In this document: positions 36,315-45,515 of the stretch, piece by piece
How positions within the stretch are numbered: the stretch's first letter is position 1
How the letters are laid out: each line of letters starts with the position of its first letter
Assembly: GCF_030499515.1 (NCBI RefSeq)
Contig: NZ_JASTWJ010000001.1
Span: forward strand, 4,568,001 to 4,632,000
Origin: Streptomyces sp. DT2A-34
GTDB taxonomy: Bacteria; Actinomycetota; Actinomycetes; Streptomycetales; Streptomycetaceae
DNA: 64,000 bases
Direction: 5' to 3'
Notes under the pieces: generated by a model
Seen by the model: only the letters and a program-made list of their open reading frames with translations
What the model was told of the DNA's origin: nothing
Database searches by the model: none
Program-made: the position numbers and the translations under genes

Positions 36315-36761
36315 GCCGGGGGTTTTCGCCCCCGCCGCCCCTACCCGTCCCATCCCCAGGGGCTGCCGCCCCTTCGACCCCGCCCCCTGGGGGCCTGCGG
36401 CCCCCAGACCCCCGCTTCGGCCCTGAACGGGCCTCGTCCTCGAACGCCGGACGGGCTGGATGATGCCGTCGGCACTGAGAAACGACAGCCGGCGCCGCAA
36501 GGCCAAGCCCCCAGCGGGCGGGTGGGGGCCAGGGACGGAGCAGCCTCGTCCTCGAACGCCGGACGGAGCTGAATGACGCGGCCGGTGTTTGAGAAGCGGA
36601 GCCTGGAAGCTTTTCGAGTTCGGCCTCTTGGTCGACCGAGTCGGGCAGTGGGGTGGGCAAAGGCCCGGGGTCCAGGGGGCGGAGCCCCCTGGCGGGGGCG
36701 AAGGGGCGGCGCCCCTTCACCTCGGCGGGACGAACGCCGGCTCCCTCCAGGCCGGTGAGGG
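36315..36761. other. Repeat-rich intergenic region
   Basis: No gene. It contains one full and one partial copy of the dispersed intergenic repeat described separately (36421-36460 and 36543-36572). It also has several GC-rich hairpins built from CCCCCTGG / CCAGGGGG words, including one near 36380-36405 and one near 36670-36700, which may act as convergent terminators for the TrkA-N and S9 peptidase genes. Confidence 0.75.
36421..36460. repeat. Dispersed Streptomyces intergenic repeat, copy 1
   Basis: The 40-bp core CCCTGAACGGGCCTCGTCCT followed by CGAACGCCGGACGGGCTGGA recurs at 54731-54770 (one base different) and reversed at 59338-59376. A partial copy is at 36543-36572. All copies lie between genes. 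Confidence 0.85.
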
Positions 36762-38600
36762 CTACAGCTGCTGCGGAGCCCCCAAGTGGCGTTCCGCGAA
36801 GTCCAGTTCCAGTCTCACCTGCTTGATCCGCTCGTCCACCACCAGCGAACCGTGGCCCGCGTCGTAGCGGTACACCTCGTGCACCGCCTCGCGGGCCTCC
36901 AGGCGCTTCACATAGTTGTCGATCTGCCGGATCGGGCAGCGCGGGTCGTTCACGCCTGCCGAGATGTAGACCGGGGCCTTCACCTGGTCGACGTACGTCA
37001 GCGGTGACGACGCCTCGAAGCGCTCCGGCACCTCCTCCGGTGTGCCGCCCAGCAGCGTGCGGTCCAGGGCCTTCAGCGACTCCATCTCGTCGTGGTACGC
37101 CGTGACGTAGTCGGCGACCGGGACCGCCGCGATGCCCAGGGTCCACGCGTCCGGCTGGGTGCCGAGGCCGAGGAGGGTGAGGTAGCCGCCCCACGAACCG
37201 CCGGTCAGGATCAGGCGGGCCGGGTCGGCGAGGCCGGACGTCACCGCCCATTCCCGGACCGCCGCGATGTCCTCCAGCTCGATCAGCCCGACCCGGTGCT
37301 TGAGCGCGTCCGTCCAGGCGCGCCCGTAGCCGGTGGAGCCGCGGTAGTTGACCCGGACCACCGCGTAACCGTGGTCCACCCAGGCCGCGGGACCTGCCGC
37401 GAACGCGTCGCTGTCGTGCCAGGTCGGCCCGCCGTGGATGTCGAAGACCGTCGGGAGTGGGCCCTCGGCGCCCTCGGGGCGCTGCACGAGGGCGTGGATG
37501 CGGCCGCCGGGGCCCTCCACCCACACGTCCCGCACCGGGACCGAGCCGGGGGACTTCATGCCGGGCGGGTCGAGGACCACGTGCCCCGTCGTCGACCGCA
37601 CCGCCGACGGCTGCGCCGCGGACGACCACAGGTACTCCACGCTGCCGTCCGGACGGGCCGTCGCCCCCGACACCGAGCCCGCCGGGGTCGGGATCCGCAC
37701 CAGCTCGCGCCGGGCCAGGTCGTAGCGGAACAGCTCGCTGCGGGCCTCGAAGCTGTGCACGACCAGCAGACCGGTGCCGTCGGGATACCACTCGGCGCTC
37801 ACGTCACCGGGCAGCTCCAGGGCCAGGTCCGTCTCCTCCCCCGTCGCCACGTCCCACACCAGCGGCTCCCAGCGGCCGCGCCTCTGGTGGCCGATGAGCA
37901 GGCGCGCGTCGCCCTCCACCGGGGCGAAGCCCAGGACCTCCAGGCCCAGCTCCTTCGAGCCGCCCTTGGTGTCGTCGAGTTCGGCGACCGCCGTGCCGTC
38001 GGGGCGCAGGACGCGCAGCGCCGAGTGCATCGCGTCGCCGTGCTCGGTGTGCTCGATGGCGATCAGCGTGCCGTCGTGCGAGAGGTCGCCGACGCCCGCG
38101 GACTCGCGGTGGCGGTAGATCTCCAGCGGGGGCTTGCCGGTGCGGGCCAGATGGATCGTCGTGCCGTCCTCGTCCGTCGAGCGGCCCACGATCGCCGTAC
38201 GGCCGTCGCGGCCCAGGGCGAGGCCCGCCGGGTACGACGGGTCCAGGCCCGGCGCCGCGAGCTCGTCCTCACCGCCGCCGAACCGCTGGCGGCGCCAGAC
38301 GCCGAACTCGTCGCCGTCCTTGTCGTCGAACCACCAGATCCACGCGCCGTCCGGGGTGAGCACGCCGTCCGTCGTGCCGTTCGGCCGGTCGGTCACCTGG
38401 CGCTGCTCGCCCGTCGACCGGTCCCAGGCGTACAGCTCGTACGTCCCTGTGGCGTTCGACACGAACAAGGAACGGTCCGGGGCGTCCTCCGCCCAGTCGG
38501 GCAGCGACACCCGAGGCGCCCGGAAGCGCTTCTCCCAGTCCGGCATGGCCTTGTCGTGCTTGTGGTGATCCCGCGAATCGGACCCGTGGCTCTCAGTCAT
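36762..38600 (-). CDS. S9 family prolyl oligopeptidase-type serine peptidase
   Basis: A 612-residue two-domain peptidase. ATG 38600 is the start; the frame runs on upstream through a 12-bp tandem repeat but has no start signal there. Residues 1-380 form the beta-propeller (DRSLFVSNATGTYELYAWDR, SGEQRQ-type blades). The alpha/beta-hydrolase domain has the nucleophile Ser469 in GGSWGGY, the acid in SAGVNDPRCP and the base His in DAGHGSLVVDE. The oxyanion region FDIHGGPTWHDSD is intact. There is no signal peptide, so it probably degrades peptides in the cytoplasm. Confidence 0.9.
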   Translation of the reverse strand: MTESHGSDSRDHHKHDKAMPDWEKRFRAPRVSLPDWAEDAPDRSLFVSNATGTYELYAWDRSTGEQRQVTDRPNGTTDGVLTPDGAWIWWFDDKDGDEFGVWRRQRFGGGEDELAAPGLDPSYPAGLALGRDGRTAIVGRSTDEDGTTIHLARTGKPPLEIYRHRESAGVGDLSHDGTLIAIEHTEHGDAMHSALRVLRPDGTAVAELDDTKGGSKELGLEVLGFAPVEGDARLLIGHQRRGRWEPLVWDVATGEETDLALELPGDVSAEWYPDGTGLLVVHSFEARSELFRYDLARRELVRIPTPAGSVSGATARPDGSVEYLWSSAAQPSAVRSTTGHVVLDPPGMKSPGSVPVRDVWVEGPGGRIHALVQRPEGAEGPLPTVFDIHGGPTWHDSDAFAAGPAAWVDHGYAVVRVNYRGSTGYGRAWTDALKHRVGLIELEDIAAVREWAVTSGLADPARLILTGGSWGGYLTLLGLGTQPDAWTLGIAAVPVADYVTAYHDEMESLKALDRTLLGGTPEEVPERFEASSPLTYVDQVKAPVYISAGVNDPRCPIRQIDNYVKRLEAREAVHEVYRYDAGHGSLVVDERIKQVRLELDFAERHLGAPQQL

Positions 38601-38633
38601 TGCCCCATAGTGCCTGGCCCCGCCGACAATTCG

Positions 38634-38663
38634 TTGACGAGGTCCCCAGCCTGTGGATAACTT
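38634..38663 (+). promoter_or_regulatory. Possible promoter towards SURF1
   Basis: TTGACG at 38634-38639 is followed by the AT-richer GGATAACTT at 38655-38663, a fair -35/-10 arrangement for the plus strand in the divergent gap between the S9 peptidase and SURF1 genes. The 12-bp tandem array lies just downstream, in what would be the leader. Confidence 0.3.
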
Positions 38664-38672
38664 CGCGGCCAC

Positions 38673-38756
38673 GCACTCCGCCATGCACTTCGTCATGCAC
38701 TTCGTCATGCGCTCCGTCATGTACTCCGTCATGTACTCCGTCATGCACTCCGTCAT
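38673..38756. repeat. Seven 12-bp tandem repeats in a divergent promoter region
   Basis: Units follow the consensus GCACTCCGTCAT with changes at three positions (GCACTTCGTCAT, GTACTCCGTCAT, GCGCTCCGTCAT). On the minus strand they would encode a repeating MTEC/MTEY tetrapeptide upstream of the S9 peptidase. No start signal makes that real. Confidence 0.9.
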
Positions 38757-38897
38757 CCACGTGCCGGTCGCTGCCGCACCAGCAGTGCCACCTGGGCCTC
38801 CACACCCCCGCTCGCTCGCCGCCGACCGCGACCACCTCACGGAGCCGTACCGACCCCCCGGCCAGGCCCTCCGCAGGAGCCCCGTACCGTTGAGGGC

Positions 38898-39749
38898 GTG
38901 TACCGGTTTCTGCTGACGCCCCGTTGGTGGGGAATCAACGTCTTCGTGCTGCTCGCCATCCCCTTCTGCGTGTTCATGGGGTCGTGGCAGCTGAGCCGGT
39001 TCGAGGCGCGTGTGGCGGACCATCGCAGCGCCGGTGAGCAGGCCGCGGAGAACAAGCGGGAGGCGCCCCGTCCGCTCACCGAGCTGCTGCCCGTGAACAA
39101 GGCGACCGTGGGCAAGCAGGTCACCGCGAGCGGGCGGTACGGCAAGCAGTTGCTCGTCCCCGACCGGGACCTGGACGGCAAGCAGGGGTACTACGTGCTG
39201 ACGCTGCTGCACACCGACGGGGGCAAGGCCCTGCCGGTCGTGCGGGGCTGGCGGCCCGGCGACGCCGACCGGGCCGAGGCCCCCGCCGCACCCACCGGCG
39301 AGGTCACGGTCACCGGCGCGCTCCAGGCGTCCGAGGTGCCGGGCGAGAACGGCGTGGCCGCGCAGGGTGGCCTGCCGTCCGGCCAGACGGCGGCGATCAG
39401 CGCGGCGTCCCTGGTGAACCTGGTGCCGTACGACGTCTACGACGCCTGGGTCACCCTCGACAAGGCCGACTCCGGCATGAAGCCCGTGCCGGTGGCCGCC
39501 GCCAACGACACCGGCCTCGACCTGAAGGCGTTCCAGAACCTCGGCTACACCGGCGAGTGGTTCGTCTTCGCGGGCTTCGTGGTCTTCATGTGGTTCCGCC
39601 TGCTCCGCCGCGAGGTGGAGTTCGTGCGGGACGCGGAACTGGGGTTGGTGCCGGACGGCGAGGCCGCAGACGGGCCCGGCGGGAATGAGGGGGGCCGGGC
39701 CGAGGAGTCGAGCGGGCACCCGACGACGCACGAGAAGGCGAAGGCCTAG
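38898..39749 (+). CDS. SURF1 family cytochrome oxidase assembly protein
   Basis: A 283-residue membrane protein with the family layout: an N-terminal membrane segment (WWGINVFVLLAIPFCVFMGS) followed at once by WQLSRFEAR, an extracytoplasmic domain with VTASGRYGKQLLVPDRDLDG and LPVVRGWRP, and a C-terminal membrane segment (WFVFAGFVVFMWFRLLRREV). SURF1 proteins assist haem-copper oxidase assembly. The GTG start directly follows GAGGGC. The hydrophilic C-terminal tail of about 55 residues is typical of Streptomyces. Confidence 0.92.
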   Translation: MYRFLLTPRWWGINVFVLLAIPFCVFMGSWQLSRFEARVADHRSAGEQAAENKREAPRPLTELLPVNKATVGKQVTASGRYGKQLLVPDRDLDGKQGYYVLTLLHTDGGKALPVVRGWRPGDADRAEAPAAPTGEVTVTGALQASEVPGENGVAAQGGLPSGQTAAISAASLVNLVPYDVYDAWVTLDKADSGMKPVPVAAANDTGLDLKAFQNLGYTGEWFVFAGFVVFMWFRLLRREVEFVRDAELGLVPDGEAADGPGGNEGGRAEESSGHPTTHEKAKA

Positions 39750-39820
39750 GGGGAAACCCGAGGGGAACCCCGCCCGGGGCGGCGGCGAGCGCCCGCTCGT
39801 CCGCGGGTGCCGACCGCGAG

Positions 39821-41023
39821 CTACGCCCCTGCCAGCACGCCCGTCCAGTACACGATCCCCGCGCACGCGTTGGACACCGTCACCGTGGCCGCCGGTGCTC
39901 CCGCCTCCGGTGTGTTGGTGATCGTGACGCTCCCGTCGACCGTGGTGTCCTCCGTCACCAGCTGGGTGGAGGTGCCGGTGTCGCCGCCGGTGGAGGTGCC
40001 GTCGGTCGTGCCGGTGTTGTTCTCGGTCGGGGTGGGCGTGGGTGAGGGGTCGTTGCCGCCCGTGCCGCCGGTGGTGGGGTCACTCGTGGTGGGGCAGGTC
40101 TCCGAGGCGACCCAGGCGAACTTCACCTGGTACGAGCCGCCCGGCTTGAGGACGAGAGAGGTCAGCTCCTGGGCTGGATCGGGCAGGCCGGCCGCCGCGT
40201 CACCGGCGACATGCCGGGCATCGGTGATCTTCGAGCCGTCCGCCGCTCCCCCCGCGGCCAGGCTCACTGTGCCCGGGCTGCTCACCGTGCAGTCGACGGT
40301 GGAGATGTTGCTGAAGGTGAAGGTGCCGTAGACCGTGCCGGACGGGTCGGGGGCGTCCGTGGTCCCGCCGGACGTGCCGAGCTGGTCGGCGGTGCACGCG
40401 GCTATGCCGGCCGGGCTGGTCGCCAGGGGGTCGGTGGGGCTCCCGGAGCCGGTACCCGCACCGGTGCCGGTGCCCTTGTCCTCGTCCTTCTCGCTCCCCT
40501 TGCCCTTGTCCTCGGTCTTGCCCGAGGAGCCGCCGGACATGCTCGCGCCGCCGTCCGTCTCCTTGCCCTCGCCGACCCCGCCCTGCGCGTCCTGGCCGTG
40601 CCCGGCCACGGACGGGTTGACGTCGGAGCCGGTGGAGTTGGAGACGTGCACCAGGGCCGGGACGGCGGTGCCGACGAAGAGGGCCGCGGCCGCCACGCCG
40701 ACGAGGGCCTGCCGCTTGCGCGCCCGTCGCGCGGGCACCGCCCGCCGCAGATGGTCCAGCGTGCCGTCGCGCGGTTCGATCTCCTCGACCGCGTCGTGCA
40801 GCATGCGGCGCAGTGCCAGCTCGTCCGAGTCGAGCCCCTCGGGGCTCTGGTCGTCGGGGCCGTGGTTCACAGTTCCGTTCCCAGCGTGCGATTGCTTCGG
40901 CTGTTGCCTGTCCGGCCGCCCGGTCGGCTCACGCCTCCCCCACTGCCCGAAGGGCGTGGGGGGATCCCCGGACGGCTCGTGGGGCACGTGCAGATGACGC
41001 CGCCCGTCATGGTCCTCGCTCAT
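39821..41023 (-). CDS. Membrane-anchored extracytoplasmic protein, sigma-factor partner
   Basis: A 400-residue protein whose ATG overlaps the sigma-factor stop (ATGA). A cytoplasmic N-terminal part contains LRRMLHDAVEEIEPRDGTLD and AVPARRARKRQ. One membrane segment follows (ALVGVAAAALFVGTAVPALV). The outside is a Ser/Gly/Thr-rich linker and a beta-rich domain with TFTFSNISTVDCTVSSPG and YQVKFAWVASETCPTT. The coupling suggests an anti-sigma or surface sensor, although no ZAS (HxxxCxxC) motif is present. Gly/Thr tracts make it low-complexity in two places. The function is unproven. Confidence 0.75.
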   Translation of the reverse strand: MSEDHDGRRHLHVPHEPSGDPPTPFGQWGRREPTGRPDRQQPKQSHAGNGTVNHGPDDQSPEGLDSDELALRRMLHDAVEEIEPRDGTLDHLRRAVPARRARKRQALVGVAAAALFVGTAVPALVHVSNSTGSDVNPSVAGHGQDAQGGVGEGKETDGGASMSGGSSGKTEDKGKGSEKDEDKGTGTGAGTGSGSPTDPLATSPAGIAACTADQLGTSGGTTDAPDPSGTVYGTFTFSNISTVDCTVSSPGTVSLAAGGAADGSKITDARHVAGDAAAGLPDPAQELTSLVLKPGGSYQVKFAWVASETCPTTSDPTTGGTGGNDPSPTPTPTENNTGTTDGTSTGGDTGTSTQLVTEDTTVDGSVTITNTPEAGAPAATVTVSNACAGIVYWTGVLAGA

Positions 41024-41703
41024 GCCGGCGCCTCCATGGCCACCCGCAGCGCCGCGATGCCGCGCGAGCCGTACGCCTTCACCGAGCCCAGCGAGATGCC
41101 GAGCGTCTCGGCGACCTGCGCCTCGGTCATGTCCGCGAAGTAACGCAGGACCAGCACCTCGCGCTGCCGGCGCTGCAGGCCCTTCATCGCCTTGATGAGG
41201 GAGTCGCGCTCAAGCTGGTCGTACGCCCCCTCCTCCGCGCTCGCCATGTCGGGCATCGGCTTGGACAGCAGCTTCAGGCCCAGTATCCGGCGGCGCAGGG
41301 CGGAGCGGGACAGGTTGACGACGGTCTGGCGCAGATAGGCCAGTGTCTTCTCCGGGTCACGCACGCGCTTGCGCGCGGAGTGGACGCGGATGAACGCCTC
41401 CTGGACGACGTCCTCGCAGGAGGCCGTGTCGTCGAGGAGAAGGGCGGCGAGACCCAGCAGCGAGCGGTAGTGCGCCCGGTAGGTCTCGGTGAGGTGGTCG
41501 ACGGTCGTACCGGCCGCCGCGGTGTTCTCGGCGTGTTCGGAGCCGTCGCGCTGACTGGGAATGCGGGCGGGCCGCGCTGCGGGCATGGGCGCGATCACCG
41601 GCATGCCGCCGGGCGCACCGGGCATGCGGGATCGGACGGGCCGGCGGGGCGGCCGTAGGGCCGTACCGCGGGTCGCCGCACTGAAGTCGAGTACCTCTGC
41701 CAC
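41020..41703 (-). CDS. SigE-family ECF RNA polymerase sigma factor
   Basis: A 227-residue sigma factor. Region 2 is seen in YRAHYRSLLGLAALLLDDTA and CEDVVQEAFIRVHSA. Region 4 is LQRRQREVLVLRYFADMTEA followed by VAETLGISLGSVKAYGSRGI, the recognition helix. Sixty residues of Pro/Arg-rich sequence precede region 2, so the start (GTG 41703 as given) may be further in. It is the first gene of a two-gene operon with the membrane protein at 39821-41023. This pair is regularly found near ask-asd in Streptomyces. Confidence 0.9.
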   Translation of the reverse strand: MAEVLDFSAATRGTALRPPRRPVRSRMPGAPGGMPVIAPMPAARPARIPSQRDGSEHAENTAAAGTTVDHLTETYRAHYRSLLGLAALLLDDTASCEDVVQEAFIRVHSARKRVRDPEKTLAYLRQTVVNLSRSALRRRILGLKLLSKPMPDMASAEEGAYDQLERDSLIKAMKGLQRRQREVLVLRYFADMTEAQVAETLGISLGSVKAYGSRGIAALRVAMEAPA

Positions 41704-42113
41704 GCCTGTTGGACACGCGTCCCCCCGTGAGGGTTGTACGTGCCGGACGTCAATTTTGCGTCAATCCCCGCAGCCGACCCTCTTGCGCCAGGCAGCACAG
41801 CTGACCGTGCGTCAAACGCCCACATGCCTACCCGCTCTTCCCTTATGTCAAAAATGAGCGGACGTCCCCACGCCCGGCTCATGGCGTCCCCACGCCAGAA
41901 AAACGCGTCATTCACGCCCCATAAGGGCGACCGCAAAGACGCTCCCCGCTCTGCAAGCGGTTGCAGAGCGGGGAGGAAAATCTTCGGCTGCCGCCGGGGT
42001 CCGGTTCAAGTGGTCCGGACCATCGATCGGCTCACACTTTTCATATAGATCCTACAAACGATTCAACCAAGGCCCAGGAGTTTTCCGGCACTACGGGAGG
42101 TCCACGGGAGGTC
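41704..42113. other. 410-bp gene-free region between asd and the sigma-factor gene
   Basis: No gene was found. It contains the hairpin at 41942-41975 and an unusually AT-rich stretch at about 42025-42080 (CACTTTTCATATAGATCCTA), which may be the processing or termination zone after asd. The sigma-factor promoter should lie in 41710-41930. Confidence 0.6.
41942..41975. terminator. Perfect 15-bp-stem hairpin, probable asd terminator
   Basis: The arms 41942-41956 and 41961-41975 enclose a GCGG tetraloop. It lies about 140 bp after the asd stop and upstream of the sigma-factor gene. It can act in both directions. Confidence 0.8.
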
Positions 42114-43178
42114 TCACGAAAACTCCGCCGCCACGAGCTCGGCGATCTGCGCGGTGTTGAGGGCCGCGCCCTTGCGCAGATTGTCGCCGCAGACGAAGAG
42201 TTCGAGCGCCGTCGGATCGTCGAGCGCGCGCCGCACCCGGCCGACCCAGGTCGGATCGGTGCCCACCACGTCGGCGGGCGTCGGGAACTCCCCGGCCTCC
42301 GGGTCGTCGTAGAGCACGACCCCCGGCGCGGTGGCCAGTATCTCGCGCGCCTTGGCGACGGTGACCTCGCCCTCGAAGCGGGCGTGCACGGTCAGCGAGT
42401 GCCCGGTCAGCACCGGCACCCGCACACAGGTCACCGCGACCGGCAGCTTCGGCAGCCCGAGGATCTTGCGGGACTCGTCCCGCACCTTCATCTCCTCCGA
42501 CGACCAGCCGTCCTCGCGCAGCGACCCGGCCCACGGCACGACGTTCAGCGCGACCGGCTCCGGGAACGGCCCGGTGTTCTCGCCGATGGCCCTCCGTACG
42601 TCACCGGGGCTGGTGCCCAGATCCGTACCGGCGACCAGGGACAGCTGCTGGCGCAGGGTCTCGACGCCGGCGCGCCCGGCCCCGCTCACCGCCTGGTACG
42701 AGGAGACCACCAGGGAGCGCAGCCCGAACTCCGCGTGCAGCGCGCCCAGCGCCACGATCATGGAGAGGGTGGTGCAGTTGGGGTTGGCGACGATGCCGCG
42801 CGGCCGCATCCGTACGGCATGCGGGTTGACCTCGGGAACGGCCAGGGGCACATCCGGGTCCATCCGGAAGGCGCCCGAATTGTCCACCACCACCGTGCCC
42901 TTGGCGGCGGCGATCGGCGCCCATCGGGCGGCCACCTCGTCGGGTACGTCGAACATCGCGACGTCCACCCCGTCGAAGGCCTCCTCGGTGAGCGCCACCA
43001 CCTCGACCTCCTCGCCGCGCACGGCCAGCTTGCGGCCGGCCGAGCGCGGCGAGGCGACGAGACGGATCTCACCCCAGACGTCGGCGCGCTGGGAGAGGAT
43101 CTGGAGCATGACCGTGCCGACGGCTCCGGTCGCTCCCACGACCGCGAGCGTCGGGCGGCGGGACTCCATTCCCGCCAT
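42114..43178 (-). CDS. asd: Aspartate-semialdehyde dehydrogenase
   Basis: A 354-residue enzyme that reduces aspartyl phosphate to aspartate semialdehyde for lysine, methionine and threonine synthesis. The NADP-binding loop [16 protein letters not shown] is near the start, the catalytic cysteine is Cys135 in [10 protein letters not shown], and the phosphate-binding and substrate loops ([22 protein letters not shown]) follow. ATG 43178 shares its first base with the stop of the aspartokinase gene (TGATG). The gene order ask-asd is the classic actinobacterial operon. Confidence 0.96.
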   Translation of the reverse strand: MAGMESRRPTLAVVGATGAVGTVMLQILSQRADVWGEIRLVASPRSAGRKLAVRGEEVEVVALTEEAFDGVDVAMFDVPDEVAARWAPIAAAKGTVVVDNSGAFRMDPDVPLAVPEVNPHAVRMRPRGIVANPNCTTLSMIVALGALHAEFGLRSLVVSSYQAVSGAGRAGVETLRQQLSLVAGTDLGTSPGDVRRAIGENTGPFPEPVALNVVPWAGSLREDGWSSEEMKVRDESRKILGLPKLPVAVTCVRVPVLTGHSLTVHARFEGEVTVAKAREILATAPGVVLYDDPEAGEFPTPADVVGTDPTWVGRVRRALDDPTALELFVCGDNLRKGAALNTAQIAELVAAEFS

Positions 43179-44455
43179 CAGCGTCCGGTGCCTCCGTACA
43201 CGACAGCCTCGTCGCTGTCGGAGTCGAGGCCGAAGGCGCTGTGCACGGCGCGGACGGCCTCGTTGACGTCGTCGGCGCGGGTGACGACCGAGATGCGGAT
43301 CTCGGAGGTCGAGATCAGCTCGATGTTCACGCCGGCGTCGGACAGGGCGGTGAAGAAGTCGGCGGTGACACCGGGGTTCGTCTTCATGCCCGCGCCGACC
43401 AGGGAGATCTTGCCGATCTGGTCGTCGTAGCGCAGCGAGTCGAAGCCGATGCCGCTCTTGTTCTTCTCCAGGGCGTCGATGGCCTTGCGGCCCTCGGCCT
43501 TGGGGAGCGTGAAGGAGATGTCCGTCAGGCCCGTGGAGGCCGCGGACACGTTCTGCACGATCATGTCGATGTTGATCTCGGCGTTGGAGATCGTCCGGAA
43601 GATCGCGGCCGCCTCGCCCGGCTTGTCCGGCACACCGACGACGGTGACCTTGGCCTCGGAGGTGTCGTGCGCGACACCGGAGATGATGGCCTGCTCCACC
43701 TGCTTGTCCCCTTGATCGATCGGCTCGCTGCTGACCCACGTGCCCTGCAGTCCGCTGAAGCTGGACCGGACGTGGATCGGGATGTTGTACCGGCGGGCGT
43801 ACTCCACACAGCGGTGGAGCAGCACCTTCGAGCCGGACGCGGCCAGCTCCAGCATGTCCTCGAAGGAGATCCAGTCGATCTTCTTCGCCTTCTTCACCAC
43901 ACGCGGGTCGGCGGTGAACACGCCGTCGACGTCGGTGTAGATCTCGCACACCTCGGCGTCGAGGGCGGCGGCCAGCGCCACGGCGGTCGTGTCCGACCCG
44001 CCGCGCCCCAGGGTGGTGATGTCCTTCGAGTCCTGGCTGACGCCCTGGAACCCGGCCACGATGGCGATGTTGCCCTCGTCCACCGAGGTGCGGATCCGGC
44101 CAGGCGTGACATCGATGATCCGCGCTTTGTTGTGGACCGAGTCGGTGATGACACCTGCCTGGCTGCCAGTGAACGACTGGGCGCTGTGGCCCAGGTTTTT
44201 GATCGCCATGGCCAGCAATGCCATGGAGATCCGCTCTCCGGCGGTCAGCAGCATGTCGAGCTCGCGCCCGGCAGGCATCGGGGATACCTGCTCGGCGAGA
44301 TCGATCAGCTCGTCCGTCGTGTCGCCCATCGCGGAAACCACGGCGACCACCTGGTGGCCGTTCTTCTTGGCTTCCACGATCCGCTTGGCGACGCGCTTGA
44401 TGCCCTCGGCATCGGCTACGGAGGAGCCTCCGTACTTCTGCACGACAAGGCCCAC
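43178..44455 (-). CDS. ask: Aspartate kinase
   Basis: A 425-residue aspartokinase, first enzyme of the aspartate family pathway. The [20 protein letters not shown] motif opens the kinase domain. [20 protein letters not shown] marks the substrate and ATP site. Two ACT domains at the C-terminus ([40 protein letters not shown]) give feedback control by lysine and threonine. The GTG 44455 start has GGAG six bases upstream. An internal start giving a beta subunit, as in other actinobacteria, is likely but was not localised. Confidence 0.96.
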   Translation of the reverse strand: MGLVVQKYGGSSVADAEGIKRVAKRIVEAKKNGHQVVAVVSAMGDTTDELIDLAEQVSPMPAGRELDMLLTAGERISMALLAMAIKNLGHSAQSFTGSQAGVITDSVHNKARIIDVTPGRIRTSVDEGNIAIVAGFQGVSQDSKDITTLGRGGSDTTAVALAAALDAEVCEIYTDVDGVFTADPRVVKKAKKIDWISFEDMLELAASGSKVLLHRCVEYARRYNIPIHVRSSFSGLQGTWVSSEPIDQGDKQVEQAIISGVAHDTSEAKVTVVGVPDKPGEAAAIFRTISNAEINIDMIVQNVSAASTGLTDISFTLPKAEGRKAIDALEKNKSGIGFDSLRYDDQIGKISLVGAGMKTNPGVTADFFTALSDAGVNIELISTSEIRISVVTRADDVNEAVRAVHSAFGLDSDSDEAVVYGGTGR

Positions 44456-44768
44456 GTGCGCTCCTCGCTCAGTCCGTGTGTGTCGGCTCAGTTTAACGAG
44501 CGTCCGAAAACGACCTTGGGGTTCCCAGATGGTGAGATTCGGCGCTCCGGGATGGTCTCTGCCCCGTCGGGGGTGGGGCAACCGGGTTAGTGGTGCAGGT
44601 CACTCGGGTCGCCGCGGACACCCACCTGCCCGACGCCGACGCGAGGACCGCCGGTCGCGATCTTTGCCATTGACGCTCTCCGTAGTCGAACGCTAACTTC
44701 GCGTCGTCGTCGCCACACCAGGAGCACAAGGCTCCATCGGGACTCGCGACGCGAAGGAATCTCTTCCT
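44456..44768. other. Divergent promoter region between ask and the cyclodipeptide synthase
   Basis: This 313-bp stretch has no gene. It holds the ask promoter on the minus strand and the CDPS promoter at 44670-44699. Confidence 0.6.
44670..44699 (+). promoter_or_regulatory. Probable sigma-70-type promoter for the CDPS-P450 operon
   Basis: TTGACG (44670-44675) and TAACTT (44694-44699) are separated by 18 bp. The predicted transcript would have a leader of about 60 nt before the TTG start at 44769, with AAGGA at 44754-44758. Confidence 0.5.
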
Positions 44769-45515
44769 TTGACGACTGTGACCGATCCAGAGATCCAGCA
44801 CGTCACCCGAGCCGATACGGATTCCCCGGCCGGCCTCTTCAAGATCCAGCCCTTCACGCCGCACTGCGAGGTCATCCGCGTCGCGGGCGACCACGCCGTC
44901 ATCGGCGTCTCCCCGGGCAACAGCTACTTCTCCGCCCGCCGCGTCCACGACCTCGCCCGCTGGGGACTCGCCCTCTTCGAGCGCGTGGACTTCGTCTACA
45001 CGGACCTGTACGTGGCGGAGATGTACGCGGCGTCCGGCTATCCGCCCGACGACGCGCGCCGCAAGACGGTGAAGAACCTGCGCGGCGTGCGCGCCAAGGT
45101 TCTCGGCGCCGTCGAAGCCGTCGACCCCGGCGGCACGCGCCTGCACGCCCACGCCATGTCGGACTTCCGCGGCAACTCGGCGTACCGCGAGATCCACGAT
45201 CGCCTGCAGGCCCGCCTGGCCACCGACGACGAGTTCCGCACGACCTGCGAGAAGCTCGTCGACACCTTCCTGGCCGGCAAGGCCGGGCAAGTGACCGAGG
45301 CGCAGCGCGAGGTCTGCCTGGCCTACGTCTGTGCCGAGGCGCCCCTCTTCCTGGACACGCCCGCCATCCTCGGCGTCCCCTCCTCCCTCAACTGCTACCA
45401 CCAGCTCCTGCCGATGGCCGAGCTCCTCTACTCCCGGGGCGCGGGCCTGCGTGCCTCGCGCAACCAGGGGCACGCCATCGTGACGCCGGCAGACAGGACC
45501 ACCGATGCTCACTGA
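44769..45515 (+). CDS. tRNA-dependent cyclodipeptide synthase, NYH subfamily, probable cyclo(Tyr-Tyr)
   Basis: A 248-residue AlbC-type CDPS, which turns two aminoacyl-tRNAs into a cyclodipeptide. The nucleophile is Ser48 in [12 protein letters not shown]. Asn51, Tyr210 and His211 (NCYHQ) place it in the NYH subfamily. The catalytic pair Tyr186 and Glu190 is in [13 protein letters not shown]. Four base pairs would be usual, but here the stop overlaps the P450 start by 11 bp, so the two genes are coupled. The P450 partner resembles CYP121, which acts on cyclo(Tyr-Tyr), so tyrosyl-tRNA is the likely substrate; that is inference. TTG start; the downstream GTG 44778 is an alternative. Confidence 0.92.
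   Translation: MTTVTDPEIQHVTRADTDSPAGLFKIQPFTPHCEVIRVAGDHAVIGVSPGNSYFSARRVHDLARWGLALFERVDFVYTDLYVAEMYAASGYPPDDARRKTVKNLRGVRAKVLGAVEAVDPGGTRLHAHAMSDFRGNSAYREIHDRLQARLATDDEFRTTCEKLVDTFLAGKAGQVTEAQREVCLAYVCAEAPLFLDTPAILGVPSSLNCYHQLLPMAELLYSRGAGLRASRNQGHAIVTPADRTTDAH

Noticed and set aside
35698..37791. 697-residue minus-strand frame
   Set aside because: Crosses the dispersed repeats and is antisense to the TrkA-N gene; the S9 peptidase frame explains the coding signal.
38601..39866. N-terminal extension of the S9 peptidase (1034-residue frame)
   Set aside because: The extension crosses the 12-bp tandem repeat and lies antisense to SURF1; homology starts at the ATG at 38600.
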